Shown piece after piece: positions 52,850 through 62,581 of a stretch of 64,000 nucleotides of DNA. The notes beneath the pieces are model-generated. The model ran no database searches. It worked only from the letters and a program-made list of their open reading frames with translations, and had not been told where the DNA came from. The translations under genes were made by a program, and so were the position numbers. Source of the stretch: Frondihabitans sp. PhB188 (GTDB taxonomy: Bacteria; Actinomycetota; Actinomycetes; Actinomycetales; Microbacteriaceae); contig NZ_RJUO01000005.1 of assembly GCF_003752365.1 (NCBI RefSeq), forward strand, positions 124,001-188,000, in the 5' to 3' direction. How positions within the stretch are numbered: the stretch's first letter is position 1; every line of letters starts with the position of its first letter.

Positions 52850-53836
52850 ATGCGCATCCTCGTCACCGGCGGAGCCGGCTTCATCGGCTCCAACTTCGTC
52901 CGGCGCACTCTGCAAGACGCCTACCCCGGCCTGGAGGGCGCCGAGGTCGTCGTCCTCGACGCACTGACCTACTCGGGCAACCTCGAGAACCTCGCCCCCG
53001 TGGCCGACTCGCCCCGCTACACCTTCGTCGAGGGCGACATCCGCGACGGCGCCCTGCTCGACACGCTCTTCCCGACCGTGGACGCCGTCGTCCACTTCGC
53101 GGCCGAGTCGCACGTCGACCGGTCGGTGCGCGACGCCTCGATCTTCGTCGAGACCAACGTGCTCGGCACCCAGCAGCTGCTCGACGCGGCCCTCCGCAAC
53201 GACCTCAAGCGCTTCGTGCACGTGTCGACCGATGAGGTCTACGGCTCGATCGCCGAGGGCTCGTGGGCGGAAGACCGCCCGCTCGAGCCGAACTCGCCCT
53301 ACTCGGCATCGAAGGCCGGCAGCGACCTGCTCGCGCGCAGCTACCACCGCACGCACGGCCTCAACGTGTCGATCACGCGCTGCTCGAACAACTACGGGCC
53401 GTACCACTTCCCCGAGAAGGTCATCCCGCTCTTCGTCACGAACCTGATCGACGACAAGCACGTGCCGCTCTACGGCGAGGGCAACAACATCCGCGACTGG
53501 CTGCACGTCGACGACCACACGCGCGGCATCGCGATGGTGCTCGTCTCGGGCGAGGCCGGCGAGATCTACAACATCGGCGGCGGCACCGAGCTGACGAACA
53601 AGGAGCTCACGCAGCTGCTGCTCGACGCCACCGGCAAGGACTGGTCGTACGTCGACCGCGTGCAAGACAGACTGGGCCACGACCTCCGCTACTCGGTCGA
53701 CATCTCGAAGATCCAACGCGAGCTCGGCTACGAGCCGCAGGTGCCGTTCGAGCAGGGCCTGAAAGACGTCGTGCAGTGGTACCGCGACAACCGCTCGTGG
53801 TGGGAGCCCCTCAAAGAGCGCGCGGCGCTCGCGTGA
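52850..53836 (+). CDS. rfbB: dTDP-glucose 4,6-dehydratase
   Basis: A 328-residue SDR enzyme. NAD-binding GGAGFIGSNF (7-16), catalytic Thr-Asp-Glu in VSTDEVYG (T127, D128, E129), Y151-x3-K155, and NNYGPYHFPEKVIPLF for dTDP-sugar binding. It converts dTDP-glucose to dTDP-4-keto-6-deoxyglucose. ATG 52850 gives the expected N terminus. Its stop overlaps the rfbD start as GTGA. Confidence 0.96.
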   Translation: MRILVTGGAGFIGSNFVRRTLQDAYPGLEGAEVVVLDALTYSGNLENLAPVADSPRYTFVEGDIRDGALLDTLFPTVDAVVHFAAESHVDRSVRDASIFVETNVLGTQQLLDAALRNDLKRFVHVSTDEVYGSIAEGSWAEDRPLEPNSPYSASKAGSDLLARSYHRTHGLNVSITRCSNNYGPYHFPEKVIPLFVTNLIDDKHVPLYGEGNNIRDWLHVDDHTRGIAMVLVSGEAGEIYNIGGGTELTNKELTQLLLDATGKDWSYVDRVQDRLGHDLRYSVDISKIQRELGYEPQVPFEQGLKDVVQWYRDNRSWWEPLKERAALA

Positions 53837-54711
53837 GCACCCGGTCCCTCAGTGCTCGACCGATGAAGTACCTCGTCACCGGCGCCCGAGGCATGCTCGG
53901 CACCGATCTCGTCGAGGCCCTCTTCGGCCGCGACGTGACCGTGCTCGGCCGCTCCGACCTCGACGTGACCGACCGCGACGCCGTCTTCGCGGCCGTCGAG
54001 GGCCATGACGTCGTCTTCAACGCCGCCGCCTACACCAAGGTCGACGACGCGGAGGAGCACGAGTACGAGGCTCTCGCGGTCAACGGCGTCGGCGTGCGGC
54101 TGCTCGCCGAGGCGACCGCCGAGCACGGCGCGAAGCTGGTGACCATCTCGACCGACTACGTGTTCGACGGCACGGCCACCGAGCCGTACGACGAGTACAC
54201 CCCGCTCGACCCGCTGAACGCCTACGGCCGCACCAAGGCCGTCGGCGAGACCGCGGCCCTGGCCGCGAACCCCGAGGGCACCTACATCGTGCGGACCGCC
54301 TGGCTCTACGGCCAGCACGGCCCGAACTTCGCCGCCACGATGCTGAAGCTCGCCGCCGGCCGCGACACGGTCTCCGTGGTCGACGACCAGGTCGGCCAGC
54401 CCACCTGGACGGCCGATCTGGCCGCTCAGCTGGTCGCGCTGGTCGACGCCGATGCTCCGGCCGGGGTCTACCACGGCACCAACTCGGGTCGTGCGTCGTG
54501 GTTCGACTTCGCCCGCGCCGTCTTCTCCGAGGCCGGACTCGATCCGGAGCGCGTGCTGCCCACCGACAGCGCCGCCTTCGTGCGCCCGGCCGCTCGCCCC
54601 GCCTTCAGCGTGCTCGGCCACGACGCCTGGGCCGCCGCCGGCCTCACGCCGATGCGGCCCTGGCAGGAGGCCCTGGCGCAGGCGTCGGCCGAAGGCGTCT
54701 TCGCCTCCTGA
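53833..54711 (+). CDS. rfbD: dTDP-4-dehydrorhamnose reductase
   Basis: A 292-residue reductase for the final step to dTDP-L-rhamnose. Motifs are TGARGMLGTDL (NADPH-binding), NAAAYTKVDDAEEH, ISTDYVFDG, and YGRTK (the catalytic Tyr-Lys). GTG 53833 is chosen because it overlaps the rfbB stop; the ATG at 53863 (MKYLVTGARG) has no ribosome site but matches the family start, so it is a real alternative. Confidence 0.94.
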   Translation: MSTRSLSARPMKYLVTGARGMLGTDLVEALFGRDVTVLGRSDLDVTDRDAVFAAVEGHDVVFNAAAYTKVDDAEEHEYEALAVNGVGVRLLAEATAEHGAKLVTISTDYVFDGTATEPYDEYTPLDPLNAYGRTKAVGETAALAANPEGTYIVRTAWLYGQHGPNFAATMLKLAAGRDTVSVVDDQVGQPTWTADLAAQLVALVDADAPAGVYHGTNSGRASWFDFARAVFSEAGLDPERVLPTDSAAFVRPAARPAFSVLGHDAWAAAGLTPMRPWQEALAQASAEGVFAS

Positions 54712-54716
54712 CGACC

Positions 54717-56807
54717 GTGGTCGACGCGCGGCAGCACCCTCGGGCGGCCTTCCGGCCCGAGATCCAGGTGCTCCGCGCGTTCGCCGTGGCGGCGGTGGTC
54801 GTGTACCACTTCTGGCCTGCGCGCCTTCCCGGCGGCTTCGTCGGCGTCGACGTGTTCTTCGTGATCTCGGGCTTCCTGATCACGTCGCATCTGCTTCGTG
54901 AGCTCGCATCGACCGGTCACGTCCGGCTCGCGTCGTTCTGGGCGCGGCGGGCGAGGCGCCTGCTGCCGGCGTCCCTGCTCGTGCTCGCGGTCACGGCCCT
55001 GGCGACGCTCGCCCTCGTGCCGCGCGCCTACTGGCAGCAGACGTTCCGCGAGATCGTCGGGTCGGCGCTCTACGTGCAGAACTGGGTACTCGCCGGCGAC
55101 TCGATCGACTACCTCGCCAGCTCGAACGCGGCCTCCCCCGTGCAGCACTTCTGGTCGCTCTCGGTCGAAGAGCAGTTCTACCTCGTCTGGCCGGTGCTCC
55201 TCCTGATCGTCGCCGTGTGGGCGGGGCGGGGTCGGCGGGCGGCGGGCCGCGAGCAGCGCGTCGTGTGGCGCGCCGGCGTCGTGCTCGGAGCCGTCGCGGT
55301 CGCGTCCTTCGCCTGCTCGGTCGTCCTGACCCGCAGCTCCCCCGGCCTCGCCTACTTCGCCACGACGACCCGGGCGTGGGAGTTCGCCGCCGGAGGCCTC
55401 CTCGCCGTGGCGGCAGCACGAGCTGCCGAACCACCGGTTGCAGGAACTCCGGCCCCCGCCGTCCCCCTCCGCACCGTCGCCGCCTGGGCGGGCGCGGCCC
55501 TCCTCGCGGCGTCCCTCGTGCTGATCGACGGAGCGACGCCGTTCCCCGGCGTCGCCGCCGCCCTGCCCGTGGCCGGCACGCTCCTCGTCATCGCCGCTGG
55601 CTCCGCCCCCTGGTCGCCGTCCGCGCTCCTCGCTCGCCGACCCGTCCTCGTGCTCGGCGACCTCTCGTACTCGGTGTACCTCTGGCACTGGCCGGCCCTC
55701 GTCGTGCTGGGGTTCCGGCTGGGTGACGGCCTCACCTGGCCGCTCAAGCTCGTCTGCCTCGTCGGAGTGCTGGGCCTCGCCTGGCTGAGCGCCCGGTTCG
55801 TCGAGCACCCGGCGCGCCGCGCGCGGTTCCTGACCACTGCGCGACCCCGGCGCACCTTCGCCGCCCTCGCGGTCGCCGTCGCCGTCGTGGCCGTCCCCGT
55901 GGCCGTCGGCGGCGCCGCGCTGCAGCGGCAGGCGACGGATGCCGTCGAAGCCGCGCAGGCGCAAGCGGGCGCCGGGAAGCCCTGCTTCGGAGCGGCGGCC
56001 CTCGACCCCGGGGCATCGTGCGGTGCGCCGCCGACGACGCTCAGCCCCGACCCGGCGCTGGCCGCCGACGACCTCCCGCCCGCCTACGAGCAGGGACGCC
56101 GCTGCCTGCCGCCCGAGTCGTCGACCGCCGTCGTGGCGTGCACCTCGGGCTCCGGGTCCGTCCGGGTCGCCCTCGTCGGCGACTCGCACGCCGCGAGCTG
56201 GGAGCCGACGATCCGCGCGGCCGGCGTGACGCGCGGCTGGTCGCTGACCACCTACCTGCACTCGGGCTGCCCGTTCACGACCATCACCGAGTCGAACCCG
56301 AACCCGACGTACGTCGCGGCGTGCACCACCTGGAACACGACGCTCGCGGCGACGCTCGCCGACGACGAGCCCTTCGACATCGTGTTCGTCTCGCACTCGC
56401 AGCACGTGCCCGATTCCGCTGCCGCGGCGGCGGCCGAGGTCCGCGGTTACTCGGAGGCGTGGCAGCCGCTGCTGAGCCGAGGAACCCGGGTGATCGTGAT
56501 CGCCGACACCTCACGGGCTCCGGCCGACGCGCAGGCGTGCCTCGAGACGCACGCGACCGACCCGGGTTCCTGCTCTCTGAAGAAGGCGGACGCGTATCTC
56601 GCGCCGGACGCCATGCTGGCCTCCGTCGAGTCGACCGACGGGGCCGAGGCCATCGATCTGACCGACCGGGTCTGCCCCGGCGACACGTGTCTCACGGCGA
56701 TCGGCGGCGTGGTCGTCTACCGCGATACGCACCACCTGACGGCCACCTACGCGCGCACTCTCGGGCCGGCCCTCGGCCGTGCGTTCGACCGGCTCGCGAC
56801 CGGGTAG
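54717..56807 (+). CDS. OafA/PatA-type O-acyltransferase with SGNH domain
   Basis: A 696-residue membrane acyltransferase. Residues 10-350 or so form the acyltransferase-3 domain (PEIQVLRAFAVAAVVVYHFWP with the key His, FVGVDVFFVISGFLIT, FWSLSVEEQFYLVWPVLL, SYSVYLWHWPALVV). After about residue 400 comes a periplasmic-type SGNH domain with nucleophile VALVGDSHAASW and the terminal Asp-His in DTHHLTATYA. Such proteins acetylate cell-wall glycans. The GTG starts 5 nt after the rfbD stop. The acyl group is inferred. Confidence 0.93.
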   Translation: MVDARQHPRAAFRPEIQVLRAFAVAAVVVYHFWPARLPGGFVGVDVFFVISGFLITSHLLRELASTGHVRLASFWARRARRLLPASLLVLAVTALATLALVPRAYWQQTFREIVGSALYVQNWVLAGDSIDYLASSNAASPVQHFWSLSVEEQFYLVWPVLLLIVAVWAGRGRRAAGREQRVVWRAGVVLGAVAVASFACSVVLTRSSPGLAYFATTTRAWEFAAGGLLAVAAARAAEPPVAGTPAPAVPLRTVAAWAGAALLAASLVLIDGATPFPGVAAALPVAGTLLVIAAGSAPWSPSALLARRPVLVLGDLSYSVYLWHWPALVVLGFRLGDGLTWPLKLVCLVGVLGLAWLSARFVEHPARRARFLTTARPRRTFAALAVAVAVVAVPVAVGGAALQRQATDAVEAAQAQAGAGKPCFGAAALDPGASCGAPPTTLSPDPALAADDLPPAYEQGRRCLPPESSTAVVACTSGSGSVRVALVGDSHAASWEPTIRAAGVTRGWSLTTYLHSGCPFTTITESNPNPTYVAACTTWNTTLAATLADDEPFDIVFVSHSQHVPDSAAAAAAEVRGYSEAWQPLLSRGTRVIVIADTSRAPADAQACLETHATDPGSCSLKKADAYLAPDAMLASVESTDGAEAIDLTDRVCPGDTCLTAIGGVVVYRDTHHLTATYARTLGPALGRAFDRLATG

Positions 56808-56895
56808 CGCCGCGCCACAGCAACCCCCAGGTTGGCGGTCGGCGGGCTGATACTGTCGACTCGCCCATCCCGTCGAGCGTCCTGAGGAGTTCGCC

Positions 56896-58035
56896 ATGCT
56901 GACCCTCCGCGTCGTGGTCGACCAGATCCTGGCACCGGTGCCCGGCGGCATCGGCCGCTACACCGAAGAGCTGACCCGCGAGCTCATCGCGACCGCCCCG
57001 CGCGGCTGCGACGTCGAGGGGATCGTCGCTGCGCACCCCCAGGAGGCCTACGACCGGCTCGACGACAAGCTCCCCGGGCTCGCCGGCATGTACCGCTCCG
57101 TGCTCGGCCGCCGCGAGCTGTCGATCGCCTGGCAGACCGGCGTGATCGGCCTCCCCGGCCGTGGCATGGTGCACGGCACGAGCCTGATGACGCCGCTCTA
57201 CAAGCACGATCGCGAGCTGGCGCCGGCCACCCAGACGGCCGTGACGATCCACGACACCGTGCCGTGGACCAACCCCGACACCCTCACCGCGCAGGGCGTC
57301 CGCTGGCACAAGGCCATGGCGAAGCGCGCGTACCGGTTCGCCGACGCGGTCGTCGTGCCGACCCACGCGGTCGCCGGCGAGCTGTCCGAGCTCTTCCCCT
57401 TCGGCGACCGGCTCCGCGTCATCGGCGGCGCCGTGTCGACCGACCTGGCCACCCCGCCCGATGCCGATGCGATCGCCGACGAGCTCGACCTGCCTGAGCG
57501 GTACATCCTGAGCGTCGGAACCCTCGAGCCGCGCAAGGGCGTCGAGCCGCTCCTCGAGGCGCTCGCCCACCCGGACGCCCCCGACGTGCCGCTGCTCATC
57601 GTCGGCCCTCCCGGCTGGGGCGATGTCAGCGTCGACTCCGTCGTGGCCCGACTCGGCCTGGCACCCGACCGCGTACGCGTTCTCGGCCGCGTGCCCGACG
57701 CGTCGCTCGCCGTGCTGCTGGAGCGCGCCTCCGTCTTCGTGTTCCCCTCGCTCGCCGAGGGCTTCGGCCTCCCGCTCGTCGAGGCGTTCAGCTTCGGCAC
57801 GCCGGTCGTCCACTCCGACGCGCCCGCGCTCGTCGAGGTCGCCGCGGGCGCCGGGGTCATCGTGCCGCGCGACGACACGGCGGGGTACCCCGAGCGGCTC
57901 GCGCAGGCGCTCTTCCAGGTCGTCAACGACACCGACCTCGCCGCCCGTCTCGGGGTCGCAGGGCTCGACCGGGCGCGCGCCTTCAGCTGGCGCGACTCGG
58001 CCGAGAAGGTGTGGCAGCTGCACGCCGACCTCTAG
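56896..58035 (+). CDS. Family-4 glycosyltransferase
   Basis: A 379-residue GT-B enzyme (PVPGGIGRYTEELTREL, VTIHDTVPWTNPDTLTAQG, ILSVGTLEPRKGVEPLLEAL, FVFPSLAEGFGLPLVEAFSFGTPVV with E-x7-E). It resembles the mannosyltransferase group of GT4 and the GT4 at 36087-37271. TGAGGAG lies just upstream of the ATG. It lies at the end of the dTDP-rhamnose/acyltransferase block and may act in the same polymer. Confidence 0.92.
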   Translation: MLTLRVVVDQILAPVPGGIGRYTEELTRELIATAPRGCDVEGIVAAHPQEAYDRLDDKLPGLAGMYRSVLGRRELSIAWQTGVIGLPGRGMVHGTSLMTPLYKHDRELAPATQTAVTIHDTVPWTNPDTLTAQGVRWHKAMAKRAYRFADAVVVPTHAVAGELSELFPFGDRLRVIGGAVSTDLATPPDADAIADELDLPERYILSVGTLEPRKGVEPLLEALAHPDAPDVPLLIVGPPGWGDVSVDSVVARLGLAPDRVRVLGRVPDASLAVLLERASVFVFPSLAEGFGLPLVEAFSFGTPVVHSDAPALVEVAAGAGVIVPRDDTAGYPERLAQALFQVVNDTDLAARLGVAGLDRARAFSWRDSAEKVWQLHADL

Positions 58036-58057
58036 GGGCGGCGCGGGGCTTCGCAGC

Positions 58058-58558
58058 CTAGAGCGACGCCTTCAACCGCGCGTTCTTCTCCTCGACGAGC
58101 TCCGCGAGCCCGGTCGCGTAGTCGGCGAGCCGCGCCGAGATCGCGGGGTCGAACGCCCCGAGGATCCGCGCCGCCAGGATGCCCGCATTGGCCGCCCCGC
58201 CGATCGACACCGTCGCGACGGGGATCCCGGCCGGCATCTGCACGATCGAGAGCAACGAGTCGAGCCCGTCGAGCTTCGCCAGCGCGACCGGCACCCCGAT
58301 CACCGGAAGGGTCGTGAGCGACGCCAGCATGCCCGGCAGGTGAGCGGCACCGCCGGCGCCGGCGATGATGACGCGGATACCGCGGCCGGCTGCCTCGCGC
58401 CCGAACGACACCATCTTGTCGGGGGTGCGGTGCGCCGACACGACCTCGACCTCGAACGCGATGCCGAACTCCGTGAGGATGTCGGCGGCGGACTTCATGG
58501 TCGCCCAGTCGGAGTCGCTCCCCATGACGAGGGCGACGACGGGGGCTTCTGCGTTCAT
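58058..58558 (-). CDS. purE: N5-carboxyaminoimidazole ribonucleotide mutase
   Basis: A 166-residue PurE of the usual class I size. Motifs are [48 protein letters not shown] and [23 protein letters not shown]. It converts N5-CAIR to CAIR in purine biosynthesis, after PurK. ATG 58558 has GGGGGAG 8 nt upstream and is preferred to an in-frame GTG nine bases earlier. It lies 87 bp after purK. Confidence 0.96.
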   Translation of the reverse strand: MNAEAPVVALVMGSDSDWATMKSAADILTEFGIAFEVEVVSAHRTPDKMVSFGREAAGRGIRVIIAGAGGAAHLPGMLASLTTLPVIGVPVALAKLDGLDSLLSIVQMPAGIPVATVSIGGAANAGILAARILGAFDPAISARLADYATGLAELVEEKNARLKASL

Positions 58559-58645
58559 CTCAGGCACTCCCCCAGCCTACCGAGCCGCCCCTCCTCGAAC
58601 TCGCTCGACGAGACAGAGCGCGGGCGCAGGAACTCCCGGCGCCGC

Positions 58646-59788
58646 CTACCCCTCGAAGTGCGCCGCGGCGGCCCGCGCCGCGACCACCACGTCGTCGAGC
58701 TCCGCACCGGTCGCCGTCACGTGACCCACCTTGCGGCCCGGCCGCGGCTCCTTGCCGTAGTCGTGCACCTTGGCGCCGGGTTCGTCGGCCATGAGCGCCA
58801 GCAGGCGGTCGGCCATGCTGCCCGTGGCAGGGCCGCCGAGGACGTTGACCATGACCGACCACGCGGCGTGCGGCGTCGTGTCGCCGAGCGGCAGGTCGAG
58901 CACGGCGCGCAGATGCTGCTCGAACTGGCTGGTGGTCGAGCCGTCGATCGACCAGTGGCCGGTGTTGTGCGGGCGCATCGCGAGCTCGTTGATGAGCAGG
59001 CGGTCGTCGGTGGTCTCGAAGAGCTCGACGGCGAGGACGCCGGTGACGTCGAGCTGGGCGGCGACGGTCGTCGCGATCTCGGCGGCCGTCTCGGCGACGC
59101 GACCGGTCGAGCGCGGGGCCGGGGCGATGACCTCGGCGCAGACGCCGTCGCGCTGGATCGACTCGACGACGGGCCACGCGACGATCTGTCCGCTGGGGCG
59201 CCGTGCCACCGACTGGGCGAGCTCGCGCCGGAACTCGACGAGCTCTTCGGCGAGCAGCGCGCCGCCGGTCGACAGGTCGGCGAGAGCGGCGAACCAGTCG
59301 GCGACCTCGTCGGGCGACGACACGACGCGGACGCCCTTGCCGTCGTAGCCGCCGCGCGCGGTCTTCACGACGGCGCGGCCGCCGTGCTCCGCCAGGAAGG
59401 CGCTGAGGTCGTCGGCCGTCTCGAGCCGGGCCCAGTCGGGCACCGGCAGGCCGAGGCCGGCGAGGCGCTCGCGCATGACGAGCTTGTCTTGCGCGACGAA
59501 CAGGGCCTCGGGCTTCGGGTGGACGGCGACGCCGGCCTCGACGAGGGCCGCGAGCACGTCCTGCGGCACGTGCTCGTGGTCGAAGGTGATGACGTCGACG
59601 TCGCGCGCGAACGCGAGCACCGTCTCGGCGTCGTGGTAGTCGCCGACGGCGGTCGCCGCGAGGCGGGCCGACGAGCCCTCCGTCTCGGCGAGGACGCGGA
59701 TGTCGAGGCCCAGGTGGACGGCCGGGGGCACCATCATCCGGGCGAGCTGGCCGCCGCCGATGACGCCGACGCGCAAGGAGGCAGCCAC
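58646..59788 (-). CDS. purK: 5-(carboxyamino)imidazole ribonucleotide synthase
   Basis: A 380-residue ATP-grasp enzyme. VGVIGGGQLARMM is the N-terminal nucleotide-binding loop, VVKTARGGYDGKGVRVV the ATP-grasp lysine loop, and NELAMRPHNTGHWSIDGSTTSQFEQHLRAVLDLPLG the family C-terminal signature. It makes N5-CAIR from AIR, ATP and bicarbonate. GTG 59788 starts 2 nt after the ugd stop, so it appears to be translated with ugd. Confidence 0.95.
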   Translation of the reverse strand: MAASLRVGVIGGGQLARMMVPPAVHLGLDIRVLAETEGSSARLAATAVGDYHDAETVLAFARDVDVITFDHEHVPQDVLAALVEAGVAVHPKPEALFVAQDKLVMRERLAGLGLPVPDWARLETADDLSAFLAEHGGRAVVKTARGGYDGKGVRVVSSPDEVADWFAALADLSTGGALLAEELVEFRRELAQSVARRPSGQIVAWPVVESIQRDGVCAEVIAPAPRSTGRVAETAAEIATTVAAQLDVTGVLAVELFETTDDRLLINELAMRPHNTGHWSIDGSTTSQFEQHLRAVLDLPLGDTTPHAAWSVMVNVLGGPATGSMADRLLALMADEPGAKVHDYGKEPRPGRKVGHVTATGAELDDVVVAARAAAAHFEG

Positions 59789-59790
59789 GG

Positions 59791-61101
59791 CTACGGGCGT
59801 CCCAGCCCGCGGACCTCGAAGCCGGCGGCGCGCCAGGCGACGGCGTCCAGGCAGTTCCTGCCGTCGACGACGCGCTTGCCCGCGACGACCGACGCCACGG
59901 CCGCGGGGTCGAGGTCGCGGAACTGCTGCCACTCGGTGAGCACCAGCACGGCCTCGGCGCCCTCGATGGCCTCGTCGACCGAGTCGACGACGGTGAGGTC
60001 GGGGTGGCTGCGGAGGGCGGTGTGCTTGGCCTCGGGGTCGTACGAGCGCACGTCGGCGCCCGCTGCGACGAGCTTCTCGACGACGTCGAGGGCCGGAGAG
60101 TCGCGCACGTCGTCGGAGTTCGGCTTGAAGGCCAGGCCCAGCACGCCGATCTTGACGCCCTGGAGGTCGCCGACGAGCTCGCGCGTCAGAGTGACGACGC
60201 GCTCCCGGCGGCGGAGGTTGATGGCGTCGACCTGGCCGAGGAACGACAGCGTGTCGGTCAGGCCGAGCTCGTCGCCGCGGGCGCGGAAGGCGCGGATGTC
60301 TTTGGGCAGGCAGCCGCCGCCGAAGCCGAGCCCGGCGTTGAGGAACTTGCGGCCGATGCGCGCGTCGTGGCCGATCGCGTCGGCGAGCTGGGTGACGTCG
60401 GCGCCGGTGGCCTCGGCGACCTCGGCCATGGCGTTGATGAACGAGATCTTGGTCGCCAGGAACGCGTTCGCCGACACCTTGACGAGCTCGGCGGTGGCGT
60501 AGTCGGTGACGATGCGCGGGGTGCCGGTCGCGAGCGCCGTCGCGTAGACCTCGTCGAGCACCTCGGTCGCCTTCTCGCCGGCGTCGCCCGAGGGCACGCC
60601 GTACACGAAGCGGTCGGGCGCCACGGTGTCTTGCACCGCGAAGCCCTCGCGCAGGAACTCGGGGTTCCAGGCGAGCGACGCCCCCGCCCCCGACCCCTCG
60701 ACCACTGCCGCGAGCCGCGCCGCCGTGCCGACCGGCACGGTGGACTTGCCCACGACGAGGTCGCCCTCGCCCAGGTGCGGCAGGAGGCCGTCGACGGCCG
60801 CGTTCACGTACGTCAGGTCGGCGTTGAAGCTGCCCTTGGTCTGCGGCGTGCCGACGGCGACGAAGTGCACCGTCGCGTCGTCGGCGGCCGCCATGTCGGT
60901 GGTGAAGCGCAGGCGCCCCGTGGCGATGGCGCGCTCGAGCACCTCGGGCAGACCCGGCTCGAAGAACGGGGCCCGGCCGGCCTGGAGCTCGGCGATCTTG
61001 GCTTCGTCGACGTCGATGCCGACGACGTCGTGGCCCAGCTCTGCCATGCAGGCAGCGTGGACGGCTCCGAGATAACCACATCCGATGACTGAAATACGCA
61101 C
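59791..61101 (-). CDS. UDP-glucose/GDP-mannose dehydrogenase family protein, probably UDP-glucose 6-dehydrogenase
   Basis: A 436-residue NAD-dependent dehydrogenase. The Rossmann loop is VIGCGYLGAVHAACMAELGH, the middle domain has EFLREGFAVQD and VKVSANAFLATKISFINA, and the catalytic cysteine is in GLGFGGGCLPKDI. It should oxidise UDP-glucose to UDP-glucuronate. GTG 61101 has no ribosome site but sits 6 nt after TACTGT, which fits a leaderless mRNA; a TTG 30 nt upstream is possible. GDP-mannose dehydrogenase cannot be fully excluded. Confidence 0.9.
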   Translation of the reverse strand: MRISVIGCGYLGAVHAACMAELGHDVVGIDVDEAKIAELQAGRAPFFEPGLPEVLERAIATGRLRFTTDMAAADDATVHFVAVGTPQTKGSFNADLTYVNAAVDGLLPHLGEGDLVVGKSTVPVGTAARLAAVVEGSGAGASLAWNPEFLREGFAVQDTVAPDRFVYGVPSGDAGEKATEVLDEVYATALATGTPRIVTDYATAELVKVSANAFLATKISFINAMAEVAEATGADVTQLADAIGHDARIGRKFLNAGLGFGGGCLPKDIRAFRARGDELGLTDTLSFLGQVDAINLRRRERVVTLTRELVGDLQGVKIGVLGLAFKPNSDDVRDSPALDVVEKLVAAGADVRSYDPEAKHTALRSHPDLTVVDSVDEAIEGAEAVLVLTEWQQFRDLDPAAVASVVAGKRVVDGRNCLDAVAWRAAGFEVRGLGRP

Positions 61102-61107
61102 GCTACG

Positions 61108-61113
61108 ACAGTA
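61108..61113 (-). promoter_or_regulatory. -10 box of a leaderless promoter for the UDP-glucose dehydrogenase gene
   Basis: TACTGT on the minus strand ends 6 nt before the GTG start, the same spacing as TAGGCT before rfbC. No Shine-Dalgarno sequence precedes the start. Confidence 0.45.
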
Positions 61114-61186
61114 CTGGACGTCCTCTGACAATCGCGTCAGGGCACCTGCGACGCGCTAGGCCGACGCCCGCTCGGCCCGACCTCCG

Positions 61187-61783
61187 CTACTGCCAGACAG
61201 GCGGACCGGCATGCGGCGCGGACTGCTCCTGCTGGCGCATGCGCGCGACGGCGCTGAGGTTCTGCTCCATCAGGTCGTGCAGGGTCGACTGCACGAGGTC
61301 GGCGGTGGGGACGTCCCACAGCACGACGGGCCGGTCGAGACCGGTGTTGATGAGCACGTCGCCCGAGCCGAACAGGCTCTGCACCGCGTTCTTGCGGACG
61401 GTGAGATCGTAGCCGCGCGTGTGCATGAGCTCCTGCCGGGTGCGCACGAACAGGCCGCGCCGGATCACGATCCGCCGCGTCGTGATCGTGTAGTGCCGGC
61501 CGAGCCACGCGAGCAGCGGCAGCAGCCAGACCAGCGCGATCAGCACCAGCGCGGCGATCGGCAGGGCGCTGTTCATCCACGGCTCGGGCAGGGTGCCCCC
61601 GAAGAAGCCCGTCGCGGCGCAGATCGCGATCAGCAGGACGGACGGCCAGAACAGCACGCGCGAGTGCGGCCGCAGGCGTGCGATGACCTCCTCGCGGGCC
61701 GGCTCGCCGGCGCCCTGCGGCTGCTCGCCCGACTCCGCGGGCGCGCCGAACGCCGCGAACGGGTTCGGCTCAGCGGACGACAT
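61187..61783 (-). CDS. PH domain-containing (bPH2/YdbS-like) membrane protein
   Basis: A 198-residue protein with a disordered Pro/Glu-rich N terminus, two transmembrane helices (about 45-65 and 72-93), and a bacterial PH-like domain (HYTITTRRIVIRRGLFVRTRQEL, SLFGSGDVLINTG). Proteins of this type are common next to birA and ugd/purK in Actinobacteria; function unknown. The ATG lies 3 nt after the birA stop, so it is part of the same operon. Confidence 0.9.
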   Translation of the reverse strand: MSSAEPNPFAAFGAPAESGEQPQGAGEPAREEVIARLRPHSRVLFWPSVLLIAICAATGFFGGTLPEPWMNSALPIAALVLIALVWLLPLLAWLGRHYTITTRRIVIRRGLFVRTRQELMHTRGYDLTVRKNAVQSLFGSGDVLINTGLDRPVVLWDVPTADLVQSTLHDLMEQNLSAVARMRQQEQSAPHAGPPVWQ

Positions 61784-61786
61784 GGG

Positions 61787-62581
61787 TCATTCATACCTCA
61801 GGTGCGTGACGTCCCCGGCGGCCACGGCCACCTCGGCGCCGGAATCATCCTTGCGGACGACGATCCGCCCCGTCTCGTCGAGACCGGTCGCGGTGCCGTG
61901 CATCATCTCGCCGCCGGGCAGCTCGACCCGCACCCGCCGCCCGACGGTGTCGCACTGGGCCTCGACGACGGAGCGCACGTCGCCGCCTCCGGCGAGCAGG
62001 TCGACGAGCCGGCGCAGCTCGATCAGGTAGGCGGCGAAGACGGCGTCGGCGATCTCCTCGGCGCTTCCGGCGGCGCCCTCGATCGCGAGCGACGTCGAGG
62101 TCGGCGTGGGCAGGGCGTCGGGAGGGATCGTCAGGTTGATGCCCGACCCCATGACGACTGCCGCAGGAACTCCGGACTCCCAGACGAGGTCGGCCAGCAG
62201 GCCCGACACCTTCCACCCCGACACCTGCACGTCGTTCGGCCACTTCAGCGTCACCGACCGCTCCGGCAGGAGGTCGGCCACGGCCGTCCGGAGCGCGGCG
62301 CCCGCGAGCAGCGAGAACCAGCCCCACGCGTCGACGGGGAGCACGTCGCCCGACGGCGTCCGCGGCCGCAGCAGGACGCTGGCGGCGAGGCTCTGGCCGG
62401 CGGGCGCCTGCCACGAGCGGTCGAGGCGGCCTCGGCCCGACGTCTGGGCGAACGATACGATGACGGCGAAGTCGGGGAGCCCGGGCGCGGCCTCGACGAG
62501 GTCGGCGTTGGTCGAGCCCGTCGTCGCGCGCAGGTCGACGACGGAGGCGACGCCTCGGGTGATCGGCAGGATCCCGCTCAC
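61787..62581 (-). CDS. birA: Biotin--[acetyl-CoA-carboxylase] ligase
   Basis: A 264-residue biotin protein ligase without an N-terminal DNA-binding domain (class I). Motifs are TGSTNADLVE, SGRGRLDRSWQAPAGQSLAASVLLRP (biotinyl-5'-AMP loop), LKWPNDVQVSGWKVSGLLAD and VMGSGINL. It attaches biotin to the carrier protein of acyl-CoA carboxylases. GTG 62581 overlaps the upstream stop as GTGA. Confidence 0.95.
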   Translation of the reverse strand: MSGILPITRGVASVVDLRATTGSTNADLVEAAPGLPDFAVIVSFAQTSGRGRLDRSWQAPAGQSLAASVLLRPRTPSGDVLPVDAWGWFSLLAGAALRTAVADLLPERSVTLKWPNDVQVSGWKVSGLLADLVWESGVPAAVVMGSGINLTIPPDALPTPTSTSLAIEGAAGSAEEIADAVFAAYLIELRRLVDLLAGGGDVRSVVEAQCDTVGRRVRVELPGGEMMHGTATGLDETGRIVVRKDDSGAEVAVAAGDVTHLRYE

